In this document: positions 7,445 through 14,246 of the stretch, one piece after another
How the letters are laid out: each line of letters opens with the position of its first letter
Position numbering within the stretch: the stretch's first letter is position 1
Source of the DNA: Fibrobacter sp.
Lineage (GTDB): Bacteria; Fibrobacterota; Fibrobacteria; Fibrobacterales; Fibrobacteraceae
Direction of reading: 5' to 3'
Assembly: GCA_017520105.1 (NCBI GenBank)
Contig: JAFWRL010000257.1
Coordinates: 1-14,246 of the forward strand
Length of the DNA: 14,246 nucleotides
Notes under the pieces: generated by a model
What the model was told of the DNA's origin: nothing
Seen by the model: only the letters and a program-made list of their open reading frames with translations
Database searches by the model: none
Program-made: the position numbers and the translations under genes

Positions 7445-7490
7445 GGGCAACCTGCATTCAAGGATACATGTCTGTTTATAAGAAATATTT

Positions 7491-7521
7491 TTTATATGTA
7501 ATACATCGTTTTTTTTTGCAA
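7491..7521 (-). promoter_or_regulatory. Possible promoter of the regulator-lipoprotein unit
   Basis: On the minus strand, TTGCAA (7521-7516) and CATATA/TATAAA (7498-7491) are spaced 17-19 bases apart, about 50 bases before the ATG at 7444. The stretch 7445-7530 is strongly AT-rich. This is a weak match to sigma70 boxes and no more than a candidate. Confidence 0.25.
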
Positions 7522-7563
7522 TTCTGTTGACATTTTTGTCCACACATGGAATTCTTTCTCGGG

Positions 7564-7947
7564 TTGAAAAACAAAGGAAATCGCTTTTTTAGGTCTAGCG
7601 TTTGCCACGACATCGCTTGCCGACAAGTACGAAGTCGAATCCGCAACGCTTACAGGTGGCTCTGGATTTGTCAACAGTAACGATGTCTCGGGAACGGGTT
7701 ATATGACGTGATTTCCATCGATGACATGCCCGGCTGGGACAAGTATAAACCAAGTGTGATTTCCGACACAAATATTACACGCGATGTCGAAACTTTTCGC
7801 CCTGGCGGGAATGCGGTTACCACGGGAATTTTCGATATGAACGGTTAATACGTGGGCCTTACGGAACAGGGGCTCCCGCAGAAACGCTACATAATCCGTA
7901 AGAAAGTGGAAGGTCGTACGCTGTTCGTGCCGTATAAAAAGAAATAG
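7564..7947 (+). pseudogene. Decayed secreted CBM6/35-like protein with C-terminal sorting-type module
   Basis: Three pieces of one former gene can be read. A start-like TTG (7564) gives L-K-N-K-G-N-R-F-F. A shift near the T run at 7585-7590 enters the frame G-L-A-F-A-T-T-S-L-A-D-K-Y-E-V-E-S-A-T-L-T-G-G (about 7592-7660), which looks like a signal peptide followed by the 'E-x-E-x-A-x-L-x-G' opening of a CBM6/35 domain. This frame stops at TGA 7709. A third frame from about 7708 reads V-I-S-I-D-D-M-P-G-W ... G-I-F-D-M-N-G, meets an in-frame TAA at 7846-7848, then continues Y-V-G-L ... R-Y-I-I-R-K-K to TAG at 7945-7947. The tail closely resembles that of the pectate lyase at 12540 (G-V-F-D-M-N-G-H-Y-L-G ... 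G-R-Y-I-V-R). The CBM is far too short, so an internal deletion as well as frameshifts is likely. Confidence 0.75.
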
Positions 7948-7976
7948 CTGTTTTTGAATGCCCCCGAAGAGTCGTT

Positions 7977-8030
7977 TGTGTAATGTAAAAAAAAGGTTTG
8001 TTTGGGGACCTTTTTTAATATATTTACACA
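7977..8030. terminator. Large AT-rich palindrome, probably a bidirectional terminator
   Basis: Inner arms AAAAAAGGT (7989-7997) and ACCTTTTTT (8008-8016) enclose a 10-nt loop. Outer arms TGTGTAA (7977-7983) and TTACACA (8024-8030) extend the structure. It lies 30 bases after the end of the pseudogene and 24 bases before the esterase ATG. A T run follows the inner stem on both strands. It may be the surviving terminator of the dead gene; it would also end up close to or within the esterase promoter. Confidence 0.55.
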
Positions 8031-8053
8031 CACTGATTGGAATATGGAGTGTA

Positions 8054-9442
8054 ATGGGAAAAGTTTCCTTTAAAAATGTAATTGCCGCGGCTGCAATTGT
8101 TGCATGCAGTGCGGGTGTTGCTTTCGGTATTACCCCGAATACGCTTGTCTCAGGTGGATTGCCTGCACATACGGGCTTGACGACAACAGATTATCTCACT
8201 GACGGTTACCTGACCAACTGGAAAAGTAGCAGTGCCAAGGAAATCGCTTTGAAAGTGGGCGAGGGTCCTAAGAAGCTCTTGATCAACTGGGAGTCTTTCG
8301 GTGATTGTGCCTGGGCGACTAATTTCACTTCGAATTGCGGGCATAGCGGTGTCGCTCTTTCGAATTTCAAAATCTTGACATCGGCAAATTCCACCGATGG
8401 TAGCGATGGCGACTGGATCGAAGCGGCGAATATCAAGGACAATCCTGTGATGGCTCGCGGCGTGGAAATTGATTTTGATGGAAAATCATGGTTCAAGTTC
8501 GTGAGCGATGGCGATGTCGGCAAACTTCTTGAAATCGAAGCGTTCGACATGACGGAAGGCGGAACGGATACTTGGTTCTTTATGGGCACGAGCATTAGCC
8601 AGATGGGAATCAAGCAGCAAGAAACGGATTCGACGACGGCGCAGCTGATCCACGCTCGTTACCCGGATTATACGCCGGCCATGCTTCGCGGTGGCATCGG
8701 TTGCATTAACAGCACCGAAGTTGTGGCGCACTTGAACGATTACCTGAAATATGCCGGCAATGTGAAGTTCTGGGCAATCGAAATGGGAACGAACGATGCC
8801 TGGGGCGGTGGCGACTGGGATCTCGATGCATACGTCAAAAACATGCAGACGATTATTGATTCGGCGAAGGCTCACGGAATCACTCCGATTATTGCTCGCA
8901 TCATTGCGACAAATCCCGAAAAGTCGGGATGGCAAATCAATTCGGCGTTCATTGATGCCGTAGATAAACTCGTTGAAGATAACAAGCTGCCCAAGGGTCC
9001 TGATTTCTACAGCTACTTCTTGAAACATCCGGAATTGCTCGGCAATGACGGTGTCCATCCGAATTCGGAAGGTGGCGGACAGGCGATGCACCACTTGTGG
9101 GCGGAAGCTTTGGCCCCGCTTTATGCGGTCGGTGACACGGCGAAAAAGGATACGTCCAAAGGGAACAAAACTACGGGGCTTGTACGCCGCAACGGTGCTG
9201 CAAGACTTGTGTTGCCGATGGTTTATACGCAGAAACGTAATGTTTTCGTCGAAAGAATTTCTGGACAAGCAGATGTCAGCTTGGTTACTGTGACGGGGCA
9301 TGTTGTTGCCTCGAAACGCAAGTTGGGCGCTGTTGGCGAATTGCGCTCTCCGGTTGTGTTTGAAAATGTTCCCGCCGGTCGATACATTGCTGTGATACGC
9401 AGCGGTTCCGCGCGGATTGTCAGGCACGTGCGAGTCTGGTAA
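8054..9442 (+). CDS. Secreted SGNH-fold carbohydrate esterase with N-terminal binding-type domain
   Basis: The 462-residue product has a signal peptide (M-G-K-V-S-F-K-N-V-I-A-A-A-A ... V-A-F-G). Residues about 28-165 look like a discoidin/galactose-binding beta-sandwich. The SGNH hydrolase domain (about 170-365) shows block I M-G-T-S-I-S with nucleophile S180, a G-G-I-G block II, block III E-M-G-T-N-D with N247, and block V N-D-G-V-H-P-N with D332 and H335. The GTS version of block I is like that of GDSL_3-type esterases rather than classical GDSL. The likely reaction is deacetylation of plant polysaccharide; pectin is favoured by the neighbouring lyases, but xylan cannot be excluded. The C-terminus (about 405-462) carries the short module (V-T-V-T-G-H-V-V ... 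P-A-G-R-Y-I-A-V). The frame is open to an ATG at 7958, but that start would cover the terminator palindrome. The ATG at 8054 has GGAG four bases upstream and begins a proper signal peptide. Confidence 0.85.
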   Translation: MGKVSFKNVIAAAAIVACSAGVAFGITPNTLVSGGLPAHTGLTTTDYLTDGYLTNWKSSSAKEIALKVGEGPKKLLINWESFGDCAWATNFTSNCGHSGVALSNFKILTSANSTDGSDGDWIEAANIKDNPVMARGVEIDFDGKSWFKFVSDGDVGKLLEIEAFDMTEGGTDTWFFMGTSISQMGIKQQETDSTTAQLIHARYPDYTPAMLRGGIGCINSTEVVAHLNDYLKYAGNVKFWAIEMGTNDAWGGGDWDLDAYVKNMQTIIDSAKAHGITPIIARIIATNPEKSGWQINSAFIDAVDKLVEDNKLPKGPDFYSYFLKHPELLGNDGVHPNSEGGGQAMHHLWAEALAPLYAVGDTAKKDTSKGNKTTGLVRRNGAARLVLPMVYTQKRNVFVERISGQADVSLVTVTGHVVASKRKLGAVGELRSPVVFENVPAGRYIAVIRSGSARIVRHVRVW

Positions 9443-9457
9443 GTTCTTCCTTTTGGC

Positions 9458-9490
9458 CGTTGTCTGCGGACAACTCTACTTTTTATGAAT
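9458..9490 (+). promoter_or_regulatory. Candidate operator/promoter of the second pectate lyase
   Basis: GTTGTC-TGCG-GACAAC (9459-9474) is a perfect 6-base inverted repeat. It is followed by TCT and, at 9484-9490, TATGAAT. The second half (ACAACTCT ... TATGAATT) recurs before the third lyase gene at 12466-12495, and the core GTTGT-N6-ACAAC also occurs at 1146-1161. TTGTCT (9460-9465) and TATGAA (9484) are 18 bases apart and could be -35/-10 boxes. The esterase terminator at 9493 would lie downstream of such a promoter, which argues for an operator role or for readthrough control. Confidence 0.4.
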
Positions 9491-9492
9491 TC

Positions 9493-9522
9493 TACCTTCA
9501 ATGTAAAATTGAAGGTATTTTT
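9493..9522 (+). terminator. Rho-independent terminator after the esterase gene
   Basis: TACCTTCAAT (9493-9502) and ATTGAAGGTA (9508-9517) form a perfect 10-base stem with a 5-nt loop, followed by five T residues. It lies 50 bases after the esterase stop and 25 bases before the next start codon. The near-symmetry means it could act on both strands, but no minus-strand gene reads into it. Confidence 0.85.
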
Positions 9523-9546
9523 ATATGTACAGAAAGATGTGTATGG

Positions 9547-12432
9547 ATGAGTATGGGATGTTTCGGTTCTTTTTTTCGAGTTGGAGTGTTGAGTCTATCC
9601 ACCTTGGCGCCGTCGGCATTTGCCGCAACGGTTGTCAAGGTGGATTTTGACATGAGTGGCCGGAATTCGAGTGAAGTGACCGAGCCGAATTACGTGCCGT
9701 GGGTCGTTTCAGGGGCTGCAAGCAAGGATACGACCCTGAACGGCGTAAAAATCATGGTCGCGAAAGGTAGCGCCGGCACGAACCTTAGGGCGAACTGGTA
9801 CAAGGCTTCGGTGCAGTCGCCGAGCTACGCCAAGTTGGTGGGCGACGGCGTGATGGTCGAGGATGGTAATTCCGGTGGCGAAATCAGCCTTACTTTTTCG
9901 AACCTTTCGGCGGGAACGCATTCGCTGCTTGCTTACCTGAACAATGTGGACGACCTGAGCAACACCACTTACAGCAACATCGATGTCTATGTGAACAATG
10001 TGAAGCAGACGACGGTGAAGCCTACGGTGCGAGCGCTCTCGACGGCGGAAGCGGCTACGGCGTACGTGACTTTCAGCGTGAGCGGCACGGGTGCATCGAC
10101 GGTGATTGCTTTTAAGCCGGGAACGAGCGCAACTTTCAAGAACGTGACGCTGAACGGATTCGAACTCGATGTTCCCAATGCTGCGGCGCAGGCGAAGAAT
10201 CCGTCTCCGGCGGACTTGGATATGCACGCTTCGCATGGAAATGGCGCCTTGACGCTTTCTTGGACGGCGTCAAGCAGCGCGAAAAAGCACCAGGTTTACC
10301 TCGGAACGGATTCTGCTGCGGTGGAATCTGCGACAGCGGCGATGACTGCGGTGAAAGCTCTTTATAAGGGTGAACAGACCGCGACGACTTACAAGGTGAC
10401 GGGCACGAACGTGCTTACGAGCTATTACTGGCGTGTTGACGAAGTGGACGGTAACGGCAATGTAACCAAGGGCAACGTGTGGAAATTCCAGCCGGGTCGC
10501 CTGGCGTTTGACGGAGCCGAGGGCTATGGCCGCAACGCGGTCGGTGGCCGAGGCGGGAAGGTCGTTTACGTGACGAATTTGAACGATGACGGTGCGGGTA
10601 GCCTGCGCGAAGCATGTACGGCAGATATAGGCCCCCGCACGATTATGTTCAAGGTCTCGGGCATGATCCAGCTGAAGTCGCGCCTGGTCTGCAATCACGA
10701 TTACACGACGATTGCGGGGCAGAGTGCGCCGGGCAAGGGCATTACCATCAAGAGTGCGCCCATCGGCTTTACCGGCAGCGACATGATTGTGCGCTTTATG
10801 CGAGTTCGCTTGGGTTACGGTGCGACTTTCGACGGCATGGGCCTCACGGGCGGCAACAACAGCATCTTGGACCACGCAAGCATCAGCTGGACAATCGATG
10901 AAGCCTTCAGTAGCCGCGGTGGCAAGAACATCACGCTGCAGCGCACGCTGATTTCAGAAGCGCTCAACATCGCAGACCACCAGAATTACGCCGCAGGGAC
11001 GGGGCACGGATACGCGGCGACCATCGGCGGTGACATTGGAAGTTTCCACCACAACTTGCTAGCCCATAACGCTGGCCGCAACTGGAGTTTGGGTGGTGGG
11101 CTTGATGGCGACGGCTACTATGCGGGGCGTTTGGATATATTCAACAACGTTGTCTATAACTGGTACAGCCGCGTAACGGATGGCGGTGCGCACGAGGTGA
11201 ACTTTGTGGGCAACTACTACAAGGCGGGTGCCGGAACCAAGCTGCTCGACCACGTGCTGAGTGCGGACCTCGAAGGCACCGGCAAGGGCACGCAGGAATA
11301 CTACTTCCACAATAACGTGTTACAGCTGAGCAATGGCAGTTTCAAGTGCGACGGAACGAACGACGAATGTGGCCGCCGCTATACCTTGAGCAACGGGCAA
11401 CAGCTGACTTGGAACGTGTGGCATAGCGGGCCGTATTTCCCCTCGTACGCGACAGTGCAGTCGGCGAAGGCTGCCTACAAGGACGTGCTTAGCGATGTGG
11501 GCCAGCGCATGCCGGTACTCGACAATCACGACCAGCGCATGATCAACGAAACCAAGAACGGGACTTTCAGCATGAAGGGCTCAGTGGGCGGCATCGCGGG
11601 CATTCCCGACCGCGAAACCGACGTGAAGGATACCGCGGACATCAAGGGCTGGGAACCGTACCCGAGCACGAGCTGGGCTGCCGATTACGATTCCGATATG
11701 GACGGGCTCCCGGATTGGTGGGAAAAGATGTACGGCTACAATCCGAAATCCAGGAGCGGCGACTTTAGCGATGCCAACAAGGATCGCCTGGGCGATGGCT
11801 GGACGGAACTCGAACGCTATTTGGAATGGATGGCTCGAGCCCATTACACCTTTGCGGAGGGCGAAACGCAGGTAATTGACCTTTCGCAGTTTACCCGCGG
11901 TTACGATGGCGGCACATACACCGTGTCTGCCCCGAGCGGCGTGACTGCGGCTGTTTCCGGTTCCAAGATGACTGTAAAACTCGCCGATAACTTTGCGGGT
12001 GTGGGTTACGTGCAGTTCACGCTCAAGGACAATGCGGGCGACACCTTCAGTCGCATGATTGGCGTGACGCAGATGCTTGCTGAAAGTGCCGCGACACCCA
12101 CGAGCAGTTCTTCTGAAGTTGGTGAATCGCAGTCCAGCTCCTCAACGCCTCCCACGGGCATTACCTTCGCCGAAAGCACCATGAAGCCGTTCCACATGAG
12201 CGTCAATGGCAACGTCGTGCTCCTCGCGGGAATCCCGAACGAGGCAAATATCGCCGTGATGGACATTAGCGGCAAGAACGTGATGATGCAAAAAACCGTC
12301 GTGCAGACCCGTGGCACGGCGACGGTTGACCTCCAGCCCTTCGGCTGCGGAATCTATCTCGTCAATATCCGCGGAGTTGCTACGAACGGCAAAAAAATGA
12401 ATAAGACCGTCAAGGTGATGCGGAGGTTGTAA
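9547..12432 (+). CDS. Secreted multidomain pectate lyase (PL1-like) with FN3-like and Ca-binding repeats
   Basis: The 961-residue product has a signal peptide ending near P-S-A-F-A-A. Domains in order: a beta-sandwich binding-type domain (about 28-205); a fibronectin-III-like domain (about 215-315); a PL1-type beta-helix lyase (about 318-640) opening A-E-G-Y-G-R-N-A-V-G-G-R-G-G and V-T-N-L-N-D-D-G-A-G-S-L-R-E-A; a calcium-binding-like D-Y-D-S-D-M-D-G-L-P-D (713-723); an Ig/cadherin-like domain (about 770-835); a Ser-rich linker (about 849-870); and the short C-terminal module (V-M-D-I-S-G-K ... G-I-Y-L-V-N). R511 in N-A-G-R-N-W-S is the best candidate for the catalytic Arg, but the canonical R-x-P is absent. 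It should degrade pectate outside the cell or at its surface. The ATG at 9547 or 9553 is preferred over an upstream in-frame ATG at 9460, which would lie before the esterase terminator. Codon usage looks more C/G-ending than that of the lipoprotein genes. Confidence 0.85.
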   Translation: MSMGCFGSFFRVGVLSLSTLAPSAFAATVVKVDFDMSGRNSSEVTEPNYVPWVVSGAASKDTTLNGVKIMVAKGSAGTNLRANWYKASVQSPSYAKLVGDGVMVEDGNSGGEISLTFSNLSAGTHSLLAYLNNVDDLSNTTYSNIDVYVNNVKQTTVKPTVRALSTAEAATAYVTFSVSGTGASTVIAFKPGTSATFKNVTLNGFELDVPNAAAQAKNPSPADLDMHASHGNGALTLSWTASSSAKKHQVYLGTDSAAVESATAAMTAVKALYKGEQTATTYKVTGTNVLTSYYWRVDEVDGNGNVTKGNVWKFQPGRLAFDGAEGYGRNAVGGRGGKVVYVTNLNDDGAGSLREACTADIGPRTIMFKVSGMIQLKSRLVCNHDYTTIAGQSAPGKGITIKSAPIGFTGSDMIVRFMRVRLGYGATFDGMGLTGGNNSILDHASISWTIDEAFSSRGGKNITLQRTLISEALNIADHQNYAAGTGHGYAATIGGDIGSFHHNLLAHNAGRNWSLGGGLDGDGYYAGRLDIFNNVVYNWYSRVTDGGAHEVNFVGNYYKAGAGTKLLDHVLSADLEGTGKGTQEYYFHNNVLQLSNGSFKCDGTNDECGRRYTLSNGQQLTWNVWHSGPYFPSYATVQSAKAAYKDVLSDVGQRMPVLDNHDQRMINETKNGTFSMKGSVGGIAGIPDRETDVKDTADIKGWEPYPSTSWAADYDSDMDGLPDWWEKMYGYNPKSRSGDFSDANKDRLGDGWTELERYLEWMARAHYTFAEGETQVIDLSQFTRGYDGGTYTVSAPSGVTAAVSGSKMTVKLADNFAGVGYVQFTLKDNAGDTFSRMIGVTQMLAESAATPTSSSSEVGESQSSSSTPPTGITFAESTMKPFHMSVNGNVVLLAGIPNEANIAVMDISGKNVMMQKTVVQTRGTATVDLQPFGCGIYLVNIRGVATNGKKMNKTVKVMRRL

Positions 12433-12451
12433 CCAATCTTGAAATAGTTCC

Positions 12452-12493
12452 GTTGTAGTCCATAGACAACTCTTTATTTGCTTGTCTATGAAT
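12452..12493 (+). promoter_or_regulatory. Candidate operator with inverted repeats before the third pectate lyase
   Basis: GTTGT (12452-12456) and ACAAC (12466-12470) recur here with a 9-base spacer. ACAAC also belongs to a perfect 9-base inverted repeat, CATAGACAA (12461-12469) and TTGTCTATG (12482-12490), with a 12-nt loop. TATGAAT (12487-12493) overlaps the right arm, as it follows the equivalent site at 9459-9490. There is no T run after the hairpin, so a terminator for the preceding lyase is less likely than an operator, though not excluded. The rest of the 107-base gap shows only an AT-rich stretch. Confidence 0.4.
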
Positions 12494-12539
12494 TATTCGA
12501 AAAAATAGAATGTATTTTTTGTAGGGAATTCTCCTAAAA

Positions 12540-14246
12540 ATGGTGGACGATATGGGCATGTTGTTTGGTTCTCGCAAGAGTGTTTCGGTTCCTGTGCTTT
12601 GTCTAACGCTTTCTGCGTTCGTTTGGGCGGCTACAGAACCTTTGGCTTTCCCTGAAGCGTTAGGCTTCGGTGCGCATGTCACGGGTGGCCGTGACGGTAC
12701 GGTTTATCACGTTACCAACCTGAATGATGATGGTGCGGGGTCTTTCCGCGATGCAGTCAGTCAAGGGAACCGCATTGTCGTCTTTGACGTGGGCGGTATC
12801 ATCAACATCAAGACGGCTGTCTCCATCAAAAGTAACATCACGATTGCGGGGCAGACGGCTCCGGGCGAAGGCATTGCCATTCACGGCGGCAAACTCAGTA
12901 CTGGCAAGCAGAACAACATCATCATCCGCTATTTGCGAATACGCCCCGGCGAAAAAACCGCTTCTGAAAAGGATGACGGCTTGAACCTTTATGATTCCAA
13001 GAACGTCATTGTAGATCATTGTTCGGTGGAACTTGCTCCGTGGAACAACTTTGGCGGAAGTTCTGATAATAAAGATTATCGCGTAACGGGCATTACCGTG
13101 CAGAATTCGCTCATTGCAAACCCCATCGGCCAGCAGTTCGGTGCGCATATCGAGTCGGTGGATGGCACTTGGGCGTGGTATTACAACGCGTTCGTCAATT
13201 CGCATAACCGTAATCCACTTGACAAGATTAACGATGTGTTTGTAAACAACATTCTTTATAATTTCGAAGCGGGATACACAACGCATACGAGTACGCATTT
13301 CAATCACGATATTGTGAATAATTACTTTGTCTATGGTCCTGCGGGTAAGAATGAATGGTTCCAGGTGGATAAAAATCAGAGTATTTATGCCAATGGCAAT
13401 ATGCTAGACAAAAATCGTGATGGCGTGCTCAATGGTAGCCCTACGAGCATTTATTACTATCAGGGCGTGGGTGAGGAACTGTCGAAACCGTGGAACGAAC
13501 TCACGACAACTGGACCTATGCTGAGTGCGGCGAGTGCGTGGCGTTACGTGACATCGCAGAGTGGAGTTTTGCCTTATGATGACATTGATTCGCTAATCTG
13601 GTATCAGGTGAATACGCTCGGCAAGGCTGGTGCGCTCGTGAAAAGCGTTGGAGCCATGGGACTCAAGACGAATAACGGTTGGGGAGAAGTAATTGCGGGG
13701 AAGGCTGCCACCGATTCCGACAAGGACGGCATGCCGGATTACTTTGAAGAGGCTATGGGCTACGATGTGGATAAGGATGATGCGATGACCAAGGAAAGCG
13801 ATGGTTATGTGCGCATCGAAAAGTATATTAACTGGCTCGGTGCCATGCATACGCAGATCTCGGACGAGGCTTCGCGTGACTTTGATTTGCGAACTATTAC
13901 GCACGGTTTTTCGCAAGTCTCGCCGAAGTACAGTGTTTCTGCAGCAGAAAACGGAGAAGTTGAGTTGTTAAGCGATGGCTACACGGCCCGCTTTACGCCT
14001 AAGGCGAATTTCAATGGACTTTCCTCGTTCAAATATACCGTTAAGGGCAACGACAATACGGAATATACGGGTCGCGTTGAAGTGCTGGTGGAAGAGGTCG
14101 TTGCTGCGCAAGATTCTTTTATCACGCACATTACCGACTCGTTCCGCTTGCGCGGGGAAGCCGTTACTATAGGCGTATTCGACATGAACGGCCATTATTT
14201 GGGCCATTCTACGCAAAACCTCCCCAAAGGTCGCTACATCGTGCGC
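12540..14246 (+). CDS. Secreted pectate lyase (PL1-like), 3' end beyond the window
   Basis: The frame is open for 569 codons to the last base; no stop is reached. A signal peptide (M-L-F-G-S-R-K-S-V ... V-W-A-A-T) is followed directly by the lyase domain (about 35-330): G-F-G-A-H-V-T-G-G-R-D-G, V-T-N-L-N-D-D-G-A-G-S-F-R-D-A, I-A-G-Q-T-A-P-G-E-G-I, V-D-H-C-S-V (158-163), and S-H-N-R-N-P-L-D-K, where R224 fits the catalytic Arg of R-x-P-x-x-R and the last Arg is Lys. D-S-D-K-D-G-M-P-D (392-400) is calcium-binding-like. An Ig-like domain (about 450-520) and the beginning of the C-terminal module (G-V-F-D-M-N-G, about 546) follow; only a few residues are probably missing. There is no Ser-rich linker. 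An ATG at 12552 has GGTGGA at better spacing and may be the real start. It is shorter and simpler than the lyase upstream and has no N-terminal binding domain. Confidence 0.85.
   Translation, partial: MVDDMGMLFGSRKSVSVPVLCLTLSAFVWAATEPLAFPEALGFGAHVTGGRDGTVYHVTNLNDDGAGSFRDAVSQGNRIVVFDVGGIINIKTAVSIKSNITIAGQTAPGEGIAIHGGKLSTGKQNNIIIRYLRIRPGEKTASEKDDGLNLYDSKNVIVDHCSVELAPWNNFGGSSDNKDYRVTGITVQNSLIANPIGQQFGAHIESVDGTWAWYYNAFVNSHNRNPLDKINDVFVNNILYNFEAGYTTHTSTHFNHDIVNNYFVYGPAGKNEWFQVDKNQSIYANGNMLDKNRDGVLNGSPTSIYYYQGVGEELSKPWNELTTTGPMLSAASAWRYVTSQSGVLPYDDIDSLIWYQVNTLGKAGALVKSVGAMGLKTNNGWGEVIAGKAATDSDKDGMPDYFEEAMGYDVDKDDAMTKESDGYVRIEKYINWLGAMHTQISDEASRDFDLRTITHGFSQVSPKYSVSAAENGEVELLSDGYTARFTPKANFNGLSSFKYTVKGNDNTEYTGRVEVLVEEVVAAQDSFITHITDSFRLRGEAVTIGVFDMNGHYLGHSTQNLPKGRYIVR

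Noticed and set aside
7445..7543. N-terminal extension of the second TIGR02147 protein from an ATG at 7543
   Set aside because: The extra 33 residues fall in an AT-rich promoter-like stretch and lack family similarity; the ATG at 7444 has a well-placed AGG.
7525..7544. TGTTGAC-N6-GTCCACA near-palindrome as a fourth copy of the lyase operator
   Set aside because: It has a mismatch, the half-site differs from GTTGT/ACAAC, and it precedes a dead gene; TTGACA there could equally be a relic -35 box.
8486..9427. Minus-strand open frame (313 codons) opposite the SGNH esterase
   Set aside because: It covers the conserved catalytic blocks of the esterase on the other strand and shows no family features of its own.
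1..14246. CRISPR arrays, tRNA or rRNA genes, transposases, integrases
   Set aside because: No regularly spaced repeats, no cloverleaf or rRNA-like sequence and no transposase or integrase motifs were seen on either strand.

Overview
The window most likely comes from Fibrobacter or a close relative in the Fibrobacterota. The grounds are two proteins of the TIGR02147/DUF4423 type, a paralogous family first defined in Fibrobacter succinogenes; secreted multidomain polysaccharide-degrading enzymes with serine-rich linkers; a recurring short C-terminal module of the form 'v-D-x-x-G ... G-x-Y-i-v ... k'; and lipoproteins with a carboxypeptidase-regulatory-like N-terminal domain. This rests on reading the sequence; no database search was run.

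Layout. 1-152 is the 3' end of an unrelated gene, possibly ketol-acid reductoisomerase, followed by a terminator. 244-1092 (minus) is a TIGR02147 putative regulator, divergent from a 792-residue pectate lyase (1378-3756). A putative surface lipoprotein with a LamG/ConA-like domain (3797-5479) follows 40 bases later. Converging on it and overlapping it by 14 bases is a two-gene minus-strand unit: a second TIGR02147 gene (7444 down to 6599), coupled through a TGATG stop/start overlap to another lipoprotein (6599 down to 5466). A decayed secreted-protein gene (about 7564-7947) lies next. Then come three plus-strand secreted enzymes: an SGNH-fold esterase (8054-9442), a 961-residue pectate lyase (9547-12432) and a third pectate lyase (12540 to beyond the window end).

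How the genes work together. Three PL1-type lyases would cleave de-esterified polygalacturonate by beta-elimination. The SGNH esterase probably removes acetyl groups that block access. All four enzymes, and the dead gene, end in or retain the same kind of C-terminal module, which suggests shared export or surface attachment. The lipoproteins, with carbohydrate-binding-like folds, would sit in the envelope and could bind glycan. The region reads as a pectin-processing island.

Points that go beyond gene content: a GTTGT...ACAAC inverted motif precedes all three lyase genes; a dispersed palindromic repeat lies in frame inside the first lyase; a 21-nt-spaced direct repeat and competing hairpins lie in that gene's leader; and the TIGR02147 gene is translationally coupled to a lipoprotein gene.
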